From positions 1 to 64,000 of the forward strand of contig CAMBSD010000020.1 of the NCBI GenBank assembly GCA_945870425.1: 64,000 nucleotides of DNA, read 5' to 3'. Below, piece by piece: positions 9,002 to 18,093 of this stretch. The notes under the pieces are model-generated. The model searched no databases and had not been told where the DNA came from. It saw nothing but the letters and a program-made list of their open reading frames with translations. A program made the translations under genes and the position numbers. The stretch's first letter is position 1. The number at the start of each line of letters is the position of its first letter. Source of the stretch: Chitinophaga pinensis (GTDB lineage Bacteria; Bacteroidota; Bacteroidia; UKL13-3).

Positions 9002-9241
9002 ATGAATCAAATCTACACTGAAGAAACTCTTTTACGCTACATTTACAAAGAAACTACACCCACGGAAAATGCTCAAATTGAATTGCATTTGAAGTCGAAC
9101 GAGAACTTGAAAAAGTTGTATGATGAAATGCTTCAAACCATTGCAGGTATAAAGGAAGCAGAGCTAGCACCTTCAATGCATAGCGTGAATACTATTTTGG
9201 ATTACGCCAAACAGCATAGTTCGGCTGAAGAGTTGGCTTAA
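9002..9241 (+). CDS. Small conserved protein, anti-sigma-factor-like N-terminus
   Basis: 79 aa, soluble. The opening TEETLLRYIYKETTPTENAQIELHLKSNENL resembles the helical N-terminal segment of anti-sigma factors (leaflet L-x-x-Y-x-x-x-E-x-x-x-x-E-x-x-x-I-E-x-H-L), but there are no zinc-binding Cys and no membrane segment. The remainder (AELAPSMHSVNTILDYAKQH) recurs in small Bacteroidota proteins of unknown function. No sigma factor gene is adjacent. Confidence 0.55.
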   Translation: MNQIYTEETLLRYIYKETTPTENAQIELHLKSNENLKKLYDEMLQTIAGIKEAELAPSMHSVNTILDYAKQHSSAEELA

Positions 9242-9246
9242 TTTGT

Positions 9247-9639
9247 CTATTGAATCAAAATTCCTTTTGCCAGTATTTTAATTTCAGTACTGGTTTTTAC
9301 CATAGTGCCTTTTATGTAGGCTTTTTTTCCTTCGATTTTTCGGGGCAATACAAATGCATTGTCCTCAATATCCACCAAAATGGGCTGTTTACTTCCATTT
9401 TCTAAACTCAACCAACAGCCTTCCCCTTTGCAGTAATTGGCAATGGTGCCACTAAATATTCCAGTTTCGCTAGCACCAGTTTGTTCAATGGTATTATTTG
9501 CCGCAATGGCATTTTTAGAGTCGTTTGTATTTTCAATAATTTCACCAAAATTTCCAGTTTGAGCTATTTTGCTCCTTGGGTCGTTAGAACAAGCGAAAGC
9601 AAAGAATAAACAAGAAATAATTGCAAGTAGCTTTTTCAT
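9247..9639 (-). CDS. DUF4920 lipoprotein
   Basis: 130 aa. A lipoprotein signal (LLAIISCLFFAFACSN, lipobox Cys17) is followed by a DUF4920-like domain with the marks FGEII, GTIANYCKGEGCWLSLENG and IEDNAFVLPRKIEGKKAYIKG. The CxxxGCW element is the core of this family. It is convergent with the preceding gene, with 5 bases between stops. Role unknown; outer-membrane or periplasmic lipoprotein. Confidence 0.8.
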   Translation of the reverse strand: MKKLLAIISCLFFAFACSNDPRSKIAQTGNFGEIIENTNDSKNAIAANNTIEQTGASETGIFSGTIANYCKGEGCWLSLENGSKQPILVDIEDNAFVLPRKIEGKKAYIKGTMVKTSTEIKILAKGILIQ

Positions 9640-9811
9640 GATATGTGATTAATTTTCAAATATGATGAAATCTACATGACTATTCAAACAATATTAAGTT
9701 CAATTTGTATGTTCTTATAATTTATTTTCTCCGCTAGTGTAATTTTTGTGTGAGTAAAACACAATTGCTATGGCGATTTGACCTCAAATGATATTTTGCA
9801 AGTTATTTATA

Positions 9812-10894
9812 ATGATAAAAAACCAATCCATTCACCTAACGCTTTTATTGCTTTTCATGGCTCAAATTAGCTTATATGCTCAGAAACAACCAATTCACTC
9901 ATACACGTCTAATCCTACCTTGAAGAGCTTGAAATCGAAAGAGCTTTGGGCCGGTAATCCCCTAGACAAAGATGGTCGGTTCATCAATCATGAATTCCCG
10001 TTTTGGCCAGAAGCAAAAGAGCTTTGGAAATGGCAGAGAGAAACAAATCCGCAAAAGGAACAAAAGAAAAATGATACTTTTAAATTAAAAGTGGAAACAG
10101 ATACTAGCTTCTTGAGTCACAAAAATAATGTGATTATTTGGTTGGGCCATGCAAGTTTTTTTATCCGCATAAATGGAGTGAGTATGATTACTGATCCAGT
10201 GTTTTACAATGCAAGTGCAGTAGTGAAGAGGAAAAGTGCCTTGCCATTTGATGTCAATTTAATTAAGGGTTTAGATTATATTTTGATTAGCCACGATCAC
10301 CGAGATCATTTGGATGAAAAGAGTTTGAATTTGGTTTATACCAATAATCCAGGTGTGAAAATATTGTCGGGATTGAACATGGATGATTGGTTCAATAAAA
10401 TGCTTAAGAAACCTAATGTTGAAACGGCAGGGTGGTATCAACAGTTCAGCACTGATACTAGTAAAATTGAGATTTATTTTATGCCTGCCAGACATTGGAG
10501 CAGAAGAGGTTTGACTGATACCAATAAACACCTTTGGGGGAGTTATGTAATTAAAGCCAATGGCAAGAAAATATTTTTCAGTGGTGATACGGGTTATGGT
10601 AGCCATTTAAAAGAGGTGGGTGATTTGTTTGGTGGCATTGATTTTTGTATAATTGGTGTGGGGGCTTATAAGCCTGAGTGGTTTATGTCAAGCAATCATA
10701 TCTCACCATCAAATGCAGTGAAGGCTGCCAATGAAATGAGGACAAATCATTTTTTGCCAATGCATTATGGAACATTCGACTTGAGTGATGAGCCTATGGG
10801 TGAACCTGCTCAAATATTGTTGAAAGAAAAAAGTGAGTCGAGACTGAATGCTGACTTACATTTGCTGTCTATTGGTTTCAACTATCAATATTAG
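9812..10894 (+). CDS. Secreted metallo-beta-lactamase-fold hydrolase (NAPE-PLD/UlaG-like)
   Basis: 360 aa. Start 9812 gives a clean signal peptide (MIKNQSIHLTLLLLFMAQIS...YAQ); an ATG 24 bases upstream would precede it with unnatural hydrophobic residues. The family marks are WLGHASFFI, ISHDHRDHLD (HxHxDH zinc site), MPARHWSRRG, FFSGDTGYG and FLPMHYGTFDL, matching NAPE-hydrolysing phospholipase D-like proteins of the MBL superfamily. I infer a periplasmic zinc hydrolase; the substrate is not evident. The TonB receptor gene starts 6 bases after its stop. Confidence 0.88.
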   Translation: MIKNQSIHLTLLLLFMAQISLYAQKQPIHSYTSNPTLKSLKSKELWAGNPLDKDGRFINHEFPFWPEAKELWKWQRETNPQKEQKKNDTFKLKVETDTSFLSHKNNVIIWLGHASFFIRINGVSMITDPVFYNASAVVKRKSALPFDVNLIKGLDYILISHDHRDHLDEKSLNLVYTNNPGVKILSGLNMDDWFNKMLKKPNVETAGWYQQFSTDTSKIEIYFMPARHWSRRGLTDTNKHLWGSYVIKANGKKIFFSGDTGYGSHLKEVGDLFGGIDFCIIGVGAYKPEWFMSSNHISPSNAVKAANEMRTNHFLPMHYGTFDLSDEPMGEPAQILLKEKSESRLNADLHLLSIGFNYQY

Positions 10895-10900
10895 TCTTGA

Positions 10901-13282
10901 TTGAAAATTAGTTTAAAACATATCTTTATTTTTTTAGGTTTATGCCTTTTTGTGTTCAATACATCAGCGCAAAAAAGGTATACCATTAGTGGCTATTTAA
11001 ATGATAAGAGCACGGGTGAAAGTCTTATTGGCGCTACCGTTAAAGTGAATGAAATTAAAACGGGTACTGCTACCAATTCATATGGTTATTATTCTCTCTC
11101 TTTGCCTCAGGGTAAATATACTTTGGTATTCTCTTATCTTGGTTTTAAAACCATCAATGTTCCCATTGTTTTGGATAAAAACACCATCATCAATCAAAAG
11201 TTGGATGTACAAATTACTGAGAGTAAGGAGGTTGTTATTACAGGTGAACGCGAGGATAAGAATGTGAGGAGTACAGAGATGAGTCGATTGGAGATAACAG
11301 GACAACAAGTAAAAAGCTTACCCGTAATTTTTGGTGAGCCAGATGTGTTGAAAACTATTACCCTTTTGCCAGGTATAAAGAGTGGGGGAGAAGGTAGCAC
11401 TGGTTTTTATGTACGTGGTGGTGGGCCCGACCAAAACCTTATCTTAATGGATGAAGCTGTGGTGTATAACCCTTCGCATTTGTTTGGTTTTTTATCGGTG
11501 TTTAATACAGATGCTGTTAAAAATATAGATGTAATTAAAGGTGGCATTCCGGCTAATTATGGAGGTAGGTTATCATCCATCCTTAATGTGAATTTGCGAG
11601 AAGGGAATAATCAGAAATATGTTGTGAATGGTGGGGTTGGATTAATCGCTTCAAGGTTATCTGCTGAGGGTCCTATACAGAAAGGAAGAAGCAGTTTTCT
11701 TGTAGCAGTTAGAAGAACTTATGTGGATGTGCTTGCAAGGCCTTTTCTAGCAGACGATTTAAAAGGAAATAGTTATTACTTCTATGATGTCAATTTAAAG
11801 ATGAATTTCAATCTTGGGCAAAAAGACAAACTGTTTTTCTCAGGATATTTTGGTCGAGATATTTTGAATTATACAAGCCCAACGAATAGGGCGATAAACT
11901 TTAACTTAGGATGGGGGAATTCAACTGCCACATTGCGCTGGAATCATGTATTTAATTCAAGGCTATTTTGTAATACCAGTGCTATATATAACCGTTACGA
12001 TTTGTTTAATGATTTTAATTTTGGAGCAACAGGTTTCAATGTAAGAAGCGGCATTCAAGATTGGAATTTTAAGAATGATTATACTTGGTTTATAAACGAT
12101 AAACACCAAGCTAAGTTTGGTTTAAATTATACCTTTCATACTTTCACTCCAGGTATCTTAACAGGTCAAGCAGGTAGCATTATTTTAGATCAAGAAATCA
12201 GTAAGCAATACGCTCATGAGTTGGCAGTTTATGCCATGGATGAATGGCGAATCAACCAAAGATTTACATTGAATGCTGGATTGAGGGCGGTATTTTATAA
12301 TATGGTGGGACCTTACACCAAAAAACAGTACAATGATGATAATCTTCCAACAGGCGTTGAAACATCATGGAAGACCAATGAAAGCATCGCTTTTTACCCA
12401 AGATTAGAACCGCGTGCGGCCTTAACCTATTTGGTGGATGAGCAGTCATCGGTAAAAGCATCATTCACCCAAACCTATCAATTTATTCATCTAGCTACCA
12501 CCTCAGGCGCTTCTTTCCCTGTGGATTTATGGGTACCAAGTTCACTTAGGGTTAAACCTCAATTGGCTTACCAATATGCGCTCGGTTATTTTAGAAATTT
12601 TGATAACAATAAATGGGAAACTTCAGCTGAGGTTTACTATAAACCCATGTATAACCAAATTGAGTTTAAGCCCTTTTCTCGTTTATTTTTAAACCAAAAT
12701 TTAGAAGAAGAAATGGTTTTTGGACAAGGATTAAGTTATGGACTTGAACTATTCATTAAAAAGAAAGTGGGCAAAACAACTGGCTGGATTGGTTATACAT
12801 TAAGCAAAACCACTCGTCAGTTCGATGAGTTGAATGGTGGGCAAGCTTACTTATTTAGATATGATAGAACCCATGATATATCAGTTGTCATAAGCCATAC
12901 TTTTAATAAAAAATGGAGTATGAATTTTGTGTTTGTATATGGTACAGGTAACGCAGTTACTTTGCCTGTTGCTCGCTATGCATATAGGGTTGGTTACAAT
13001 TTGGAGCAAAACAAACCTGAGCTAACATTCATTGATGTGTATGATAAAATAAATGACTATAGATTGCCAGCCTATCATCGTGCAGACATTTCGTTTACCT
13101 ATTTAGCTAAGAAAACAGACAAATGGGAAAGTAATTGGAACTTTAGTGTTTACAATATTTACAACCGTGCAAACCCTTATTTTATTTATTTTTTACCTGA
13201 TTTAGATAAGTTGGAGGTGAAGGCATACATGGTATATTTATTTCCAATTTTGCCAAGCGTAGCATGGAACTTCAAATTTTAG
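10901..13282 (+). CDS. TonB-dependent outer-membrane receptor with carboxypeptidase-regulatory-like domain
   Basis: 793 aa starting at TTG 10901; no better start exists before the signal peptide (HIFIFLGLCLFVFNTSAQ). A CarboxypepD_reg-like domain (about 25-105: GYLNDKSTGESLIGATVKVNE) is followed by a plug domain (GEPDVLKTITLLPGIKSGGEGSTGFYVRGGGPDQNLILMDE broken here into its known blocks, about 140-230) and a beta barrel ending in ...VAWNFKF with a terminal aromatic. Active outer-membrane uptake, substrate unknown. The next gene, a DUF4249 lipoprotein, begins directly at the next base, as is usual for this receptor class. Confidence 0.92.
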   Translation: MKISLKHIFIFLGLCLFVFNTSAQKRYTISGYLNDKSTGESLIGATVKVNEIKTGTATNSYGYYSLSLPQGKYTLVFSYLGFKTINVPIVLDKNTIINQKLDVQITESKEVVITGEREDKNVRSTEMSRLEITGQQVKSLPVIFGEPDVLKTITLLPGIKSGGEGSTGFYVRGGGPDQNLILMDEAVVYNPSHLFGFLSVFNTDAVKNIDVIKGGIPANYGGRLSSILNVNLREGNNQKYVVNGGVGLIASRLSAEGPIQKGRSSFLVAVRRTYVDVLARPFLADDLKGNSYYFYDVNLKMNFNLGQKDKLFFSGYFGRDILNYTSPTNRAINFNLGWGNSTATLRWNHVFNSRLFCNTSAIYNRYDLFNDFNFGATGFNVRSGIQDWNFKNDYTWFINDKHQAKFGLNYTFHTFTPGILTGQAGSIILDQEISKQYAHELAVYAMDEWRINQRFTLNAGLRAVFYNMVGPYTKKQYNDDNLPTGVETSWKTNESIAFYPRLEPRAALTYLVDEQSSVKASFTQTYQFIHLATTSGASFPVDLWVPSSLRVKPQLAYQYALGYFRNFDNNKWETSAEVYYKPMYNQIEFKPFSRLFLNQNLEEEMVFGQGLSYGLELFIKKKVGKTTGWIGYTLSKTTRQFDELNGGQAYLFRYDRTHDISVVISHTFNKKWSMNFVFVYGTGNAVTLPVARYAYRVGYNLEQNKPELTFIDVYDKINDYRLPAYHRADISFTYLAKKTDKWESNWNFSVYNIYNRANPYFIYFLPDLDKLEVKAYMVYLFPILPSVAWNFKF

Positions 13283-14167
13283 ATGAAGCATATTTTATAC
13301 ATACTATCCATCCTCATCATCACCCTATCGGCCTGCGAGAAGGAGATAGAGGTTGATTTGCCGCCAACCACTCCGCTGCTTGTGATTGAAGCGAGTGTGA
13401 ACACTTATTCACCATGGCTTAACTATGTGTTTATTTCGAATACCATCGATTATTTTAAACCTGATTTAAGTTTTAATGGGGTTAAAGGTGCCACGGTTTA
13501 TATCACTCCCGGGAAGATTGTCAACAGCGATACATTGTTCGATAAAGCTAATCGTTACACTTTTGCTGATTTGAGTAATCTTGGTAATATCCCCGGCCTA
13601 GATAGCATTGGTAGAAGTATCAGTGGTATGTATTTAAATCCTTTGTTTAGGGCTTCTGCCAATACGAGTTATTTACTAGAAGTTAGTTTGGAGGACGGCA
13701 GGGTAATAACTGCTCGCACACATATACCTCCTGTTGTAACTATTGACAGCATGAAGGTAAGGTATGATGGCATAGGTGAAACAGGAAAACAGAATGCCTA
13801 TTTGAGTTTTTGGTTTAATGATGCACCCGGACAGAATAACTATAGAATGGCATTACGCAATAATCCAGATTCTGTGCTTTTTGGCTGGGGTAATGCTGAT
13901 TCGTACCGAACTTTTGATGACGAGTTTGTAAACAATGGAGTTATACCTTTTGAGTTTTTTAGGCCCTTTGAAGGAGGTGATACCTTGAATATTTATTTTA
14001 CTTCCATTGGAAGAAAAGAATTTCGTTTTTGGCAAAGTTTTGGACGAGCTGCGAATAATGGTGGACCGTTTGCTACACCTGGAAATGTTAAATCAAACAT
14101 TGATGGGGTAATTGGTTCCTTTACTGGATATGCCGTTGATTTTAAGAGAATTATTTTTGATGAATAG
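13283..14167 (+). CDS. DUF4249 lipoprotein paired with TonB receptor
   Basis: 294 aa. The lipoprotein signal has its lipobox at LSAC (MKHILYILSILIITLSAC, Cys18). The mature start EKEIEVDLPPTTPLLVIEASV is typical of DUF4249, an immunoglobulin-like Bacteroidota family encoded next to TonB receptors. ATG follows the receptor stop without a gap, so the two are one operon. Probably a surface or periplasmic partner of the receptor. Confidence 0.9.
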   Translation: MKHILYILSILIITLSACEKEIEVDLPPTTPLLVIEASVNTYSPWLNYVFISNTIDYFKPDLSFNGVKGATVYITPGKIVNSDTLFDKANRYTFADLSNLGNIPGLDSIGRSISGMYLNPLFRASANTSYLLEVSLEDGRVITARTHIPPVVTIDSMKVRYDGIGETGKQNAYLSFWFNDAPGQNNYRMALRNNPDSVLFGWGNADSYRTFDDEFVNNGVIPFEFFRPFEGGDTLNIYFTSIGRKEFRFWQSFGRAANNGGPFATPGNVKSNIDGVIGSFTGYAVDFKRIIFDE

Positions 14168-14219
14168 CTTTGGTTTATTGGCCTTAAATTTCATTTTTTA
14201 TCATACTTGATTGCATTCT

Positions 14220-14345
14220 TAAAAGATAGTTTCGCTATGATTCGCACGCTCACTATGACGCGGTGGTTGAACAATCATTTCGCATTTTTGTCATTTCGCA
14301 CTTCGCCTTTCTTTGTCATTTCCCAATTCGCATTTCTTTCTTCCG
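14220..14345. repeat. Short imperfect TCATTTCGCA-type direct repeats
   Basis: The 262-base gap before ftsK contains near-repeats such as ATCATTTCGCATTTTTG, TCATTTCGCACTTCGCC and TCATTTCCCAATTCGC. No gene is seen here. They could be remnants of the dispersed palindromic repeats found elsewhere in the window. Confidence 0.45.
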
Positions 14346-14429
14346 TTAATTAAATTTGATTATCAACATTTTTGTTCAGAACTTAAAAAATCTCAGCCGG
14401 ATAAAGATTTTATTTTCGCTACGAGTATT

Positions 14430-16919
14430 ATGGCTAAGAAAGCAAAAGAAAATAAGATATTGTTTGGTGATGTTCAGGATTTTGAAGAGAGAGAGCCTGT
14501 TGTTGAGAAGCCCATCAAAAAAGACAAGAAATACCTTGCCTTCATAGCTGATGAGCGCTTTCAAAGAGCCATGGGTGTAGTGTTTGTATTGTTTGCATTT
14601 TACTTATTCATTGCTTGTTTGTCTTTTCTTTTTACCTGGCAAGCCGACCAAAGTTTAGTACAAAACCTAAGTTGGTATATGTTTACCCAAATAGACCCTG
14701 AAGTAGCTGAGAATGTTTTAGGCAAATTAGGAGCTTGGTTGGGTTATGTTTTCGTTTATAGAGGATTCGGGATTTCATCCTTTGCATTCAGCATCGTTTT
14801 TCTGTCATTAGGTATTTATTTGGTGGCTAAACACCAGCCTATACCTATCGTAAAGACACTTCGTTATTCATTTTTTGGAGTGGTTTGGGTATCCCTTACA
14901 ATGGGATTTTTGTTAGGTGAAGTAAACCCTGTTTTAGGTGGTAGTTTTGGTTATTTCGGATATTTATACTTAAAGGCATTATTAGGTGGCTTGGGAACTG
15001 GTCTGCTTTTATTGGCCTATGCCTTGGTGTTTTCGATTGCGGTTTTTAATATCAAGTTGTATCAAGCAAAATCACTTGTTGAAGATATTCCTTTACCTCA
15101 AGAAGAAGAAAAGAAAAACAGTATCAAGCCAAGTGTGCCTAAAACAAAGGCCATTGATGAAATTCAATTGAATGAAGATGATTTTGTTTTACAAGTTATT
15201 GAAGAGCCTGAGCCTGAAGAAATACATGGTAGTATCACTATTAATCCCAAGATAGAAGAGCCTGAGGAAGAACCATATGTTACACCAGTTATTGCCAAAG
15301 TGGAAGAAAAGCCAAGTTCACTAAAAACTGAAAGTGGCTTGGTGCTTGAAGTGAATGAAGTGCCAGAAGAGGAAGTACCAGTGCGCAAGGAGCATTATGG
15401 CATTGATGAATTGTATGACCCTACATTGGATTTTAGCAATTACCAATTCCCTAGCATAGAATTGCTAAACGACTATGGCGAAGCCAAAGGCAAAGTAGAG
15501 CAAGATGAGTTGAGCGAGAAGACCAAGATGATTGAAGATACCTTGAAAAATTATAGCATCGGTATCAAAAAAATATCTGCTACAGTTGGTCCTACAGTTA
15601 CCTTGTACGAAATCATCCCTCAAGATGGGGTTCGAATAGCCAAGATAAAAAACCTTGAAGATGATATAGCATTAAGTTTAGCAGCTTTGGGTATTCGTAT
15701 CATTGCACCTATTCCGGGTCGAGGAACCATTGGTATCGAAGTGCCTAATACCAATCCAGCTATGGTGCCTATGCGAGCCATATTAAGCTCTGCTAAATTT
15801 CAAAATGCTGATATGGATTTGCCTATAGGTTTTGGTAAAACCATTTCGAATGAAGTGTTTGTAGCAGACCTAGCTAAGATGCCACACTTGCTGATGGCAG
15901 GTGCTACGGGTCAAGGTAAGTCAGTTGGTTTAAATACCATTTTGGTGTCATTGCTTTACAAAAAACATCCTTCTCAGATTAAGTTTGTTTTGGTCGATCC
16001 AAAAAAGGTGGAGTTGAGCATTTACAAAATGATTGAAAGGCATTTTCTAGCCAAAATTCCTGGTGATGCAGATGCCATTATCACTGATACCAAATTGGTG
16101 GTAAATACGCTTAACTCATTGTGTGTGGAGATGGACAATAGATATGATTTGTTGAAGGATGCACAGGTTAGAAATTTAAAGGAATACAATGCCAAATTTA
16201 TTTCACGTAGGTTGCCGCCTACTGATAAAATAGAACATCGTTTCTTGCCATACATTGTTGTGGTAATAGATGAGTTGGCTGATTTGATGATGACTGCAGG
16301 CAAAGAAGTTGAATACCCTGTGGCACGTATTGCGCAGTTGGCTCGTGCGGTTGGTATCCATTTGATATTAGCTACGCAAAGGCCATCTGTAAATATTATT
16401 ACAGGTACGATTAAAGCGAATTTCCCTGCACGTATAGCTTTTAGGGTTTCACAAAAAATAGATTCACGTACCATCCTTGATGCCAATGGTGCCGACCAAT
16501 TGATAGGAAAAGGAGATATGCTTTATAGCAATGGCAATGATTTGGTCCGTTTGCAATGTGCTTTTGTTGATACACCTGAAGTTGAAAAAATTGCTAGCTT
16601 TATAGGCAATCAAAATGGCAATGAGCCTTATTTGTTACCAGAAGTGAAAATTGATGGTGAAGATTTTGGCGGAGGCGAAAGCTTTGATAGCAGCAATAGA
16701 GATGAATTGTTTGAAGAAGCGGCACGTTTGATTGTGGTTCATCAACAAGGTTCAACATCTTTGATACAACGCAAGCTTAACTTAGGTTATAACCGCGCAG
16801 GCCGATTGATTGACCAATTGGAAAAAGCGGGAATTGTAGGTCCTTTCAAAGGCAGTAAAGCCCGCGAAGTATTGGTGCATACGGAGGCTGAGTTAGAAGA
16901 GATGATGAGAGGGTTTTAA
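14430..16919 (+). CDS. ftsK: DNA translocase FtsK/SpoIIIE
   Basis: 829 aa from ATG 14430; the frame is open about 120 bases further upstream but without a convincing start. Four membrane segments lie in about 45-210 (AMGVVFVLFAFYLF, WLGYVFVYRGFGISS, LRYSFFGVVWVSL, LLLLAYALVFSIAVF). A Pro/Glu-rich linker follows to about 350, then the motor with Walker A GATGQGKSV (about 491) and Walker B VVVIDELADLMM. The C-terminal gamma winged helix (STSLIQRKLNLGYNRAGRLIDQLEKAGIVGP) reads orienting sequences. It moves DNA through the division septum and activates dimer resolution. A TAAATTTG box at 14351 could be its -7 element. Confidence 0.95.
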   Translation: MAKKAKENKILFGDVQDFEEREPVVEKPIKKDKKYLAFIADERFQRAMGVVFVLFAFYLFIACLSFLFTWQADQSLVQNLSWYMFTQIDPEVAENVLGKLGAWLGYVFVYRGFGISSFAFSIVFLSLGIYLVAKHQPIPIVKTLRYSFFGVVWVSLTMGFLLGEVNPVLGGSFGYFGYLYLKALLGGLGTGLLLLAYALVFSIAVFNIKLYQAKSLVEDIPLPQEEEKKNSIKPSVPKTKAIDEIQLNEDDFVLQVIEEPEPEEIHGSITINPKIEEPEEEPYVTPVIAKVEEKPSSLKTESGLVLEVNEVPEEEVPVRKEHYGIDELYDPTLDFSNYQFPSIELLNDYGEAKGKVEQDELSEKTKMIEDTLKNYSIGIKKISATVGPTVTLYEIIPQDGVRIAKIKNLEDDIALSLAALGIRIIAPIPGRGTIGIEVPNTNPAMVPMRAILSSAKFQNADMDLPIGFGKTISNEVFVADLAKMPHLLMAGATGQGKSVGLNTILVSLLYKKHPSQIKFVLVDPKKVELSIYKMIERHFLAKIPGDADAIITDTKLVVNTLNSLCVEMDNRYDLLKDAQVRNLKEYNAKFISRRLPPTDKIEHRFLPYIVVVIDELADLMMTAGKEVEYPVARIAQLARAVGIHLILATQRPSVNIITGTIKANFPARIAFRVSQKIDSRTILDANGADQLIGKGDMLYSNGNDLVRLQCAFVDTPEVEKIASFIGNQNGNEPYLLPEVKIDGEDFGGGESFDSSNRDELFEEAARLIVVHQQGSTSLIQRKLNLGYNRAGRLIDQLEKAGIVGPFKGSKAREVLVHTEAELEEMMRGF

Positions 16920-17001
16920 GGAATTAAGTCGATACTTAAATGTTTGACATTTCTCATTTCTAAATATGCCTTAAAGTCAATTTAGGATTGATTTATTAAG
17001 G

Positions 17002-17009
17002 TATATTTG
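17002..17009 (+). promoter_or_regulatory. TATATTTG -7 box upstream of cysteine synthase
   Basis: A perfect TAnnTTTG, 18 bases before the start codon. The -33 partner is not clear, so only the -7 element is called. Confidence 0.45.
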
Positions 17010-17026
17010 TTCATCAATCTTATAGT

Positions 17027-18061
17027 ATGAAACACTTGCACAAACAATTTGGAAAAACGGAAAAACTTCAGCACTTATGGAGCATGGTAGGCAATACACC
17101 CATGCTTGAAATAAAGTATACCTACAAGGGAGAATCTAGGTTAATCTACGTTAAATGCGAACACTATAATCTAACTGGAAGTATCAAAGATCGAATGGCT
17201 CTCTATATAATGGAGCAGTCATATAAGCTAAATCTTATAAAGCCAGGTAATGTGATAGTTGAAGCTACAAGTGGCAATACGGGAATATCATTTGCAGCCA
17301 TTGGAAAAGCATTGGGTCATCAAGTGAAAATTATTATGCCCAATTGGCTTAGTAAGGAAAGGTTTGATATTATTGGTAGTTTAGGCGCGGAAGTAATACA
17401 AATTAGTAGGGAAGAAGGTGGATTTTTGGGAAGTATTGCTTTGTCAGAAAAGATGGCAGAAATGGATGAGAATGTATTCTTACCACAGCAGTTTAAAAAC
17501 CAATTTAATGCAATGGCACATCAGGTAACTACCGGGCCTGAAATATGGTTCCAGCTTAAATCAATTGATAAAAAACCTGATACATTTGTAGCTGGGGTTG
17601 GAACTGGGGGAACTGTGATGGGTGTTAGAAATTTTTTGAAAGATAAGGATCCCAACATTAAGGTTCATCCACTTGAACCATCAGAGTCACCAACTATCTC
17701 AACCGGATATAAAGTAGGTGCACACAGAATACAAGGTATTAGCGATGAATTTATTCCTGAAATTGTTGATTTGAGTAAGCTAGATAGCATCATACAAGCA
17801 TCTGATGGGGATTCAATTTTAATGGCAAAAAAATTAGCTTCAAAATTAGGACTTGCAGTGGGTATCTCTTCAGGTGCTAATTTTATTGGTGCTGTTAAAT
17901 TACAAAATTTATATGGCTCGGATAAAAATGTAGTGACTATCTTTTGTGATAGCAATAAAAAATATTTAAGTACCGATTTAATGAAGGACGAACCAGTTAA
18001 ACCCGACTATATTTCATCCGATGTAGAATTGGAAGGCTACGATGCCATCGGAAGGCTTTAG
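17027..18061 (+). CDS. Cysteine synthase-family PLP enzyme
   Basis: 344 aa. Fold-type II PLP enzyme: VGNTPMLE (substrate approach), NLTGSIKDR with the PLP-binding Lys, EATSGNTGIS (cofactor and substrate loop), GTGGTVMG (phosphate loop) and SSGANFIGAV near the C-terminus. It converts O-acetylserine plus sulfide to cysteine or acts as a related beta-replacement enzyme (cystathionine beta-synthase-like). It is longer than typical CysK (about 310) by an extra C-terminal tail. No sulfur-assimilation genes neighbour it. Convergent with the following protease gene. Confidence 0.88.
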   Translation: MKHLHKQFGKTEKLQHLWSMVGNTPMLEIKYTYKGESRLIYVKCEHYNLTGSIKDRMALYIMEQSYKLNLIKPGNVIVEATSGNTGISFAAIGKALGHQVKIIMPNWLSKERFDIIGSLGAEVIQISREEGGFLGSIALSEKMAEMDENVFLPQQFKNQFNAMAHQVTTGPEIWFQLKSIDKKPDTFVAGVGTGGTVMGVRNFLKDKDPNIKVHPLEPSESPTISTGYKVGAHRIQGISDEFIPEIVDLSKLDSIIQASDGDSILMAKKLASKLGLAVGISSGANFIGAVKLQNLYGSDKNVVTIFCDSNKKYLSTDLMKDEPVKPDYISSDVELEGYDAIGRL

Positions 18062-18093
18062 TGCCTTTTGATTAGTAAAGGTTAAACATGCTT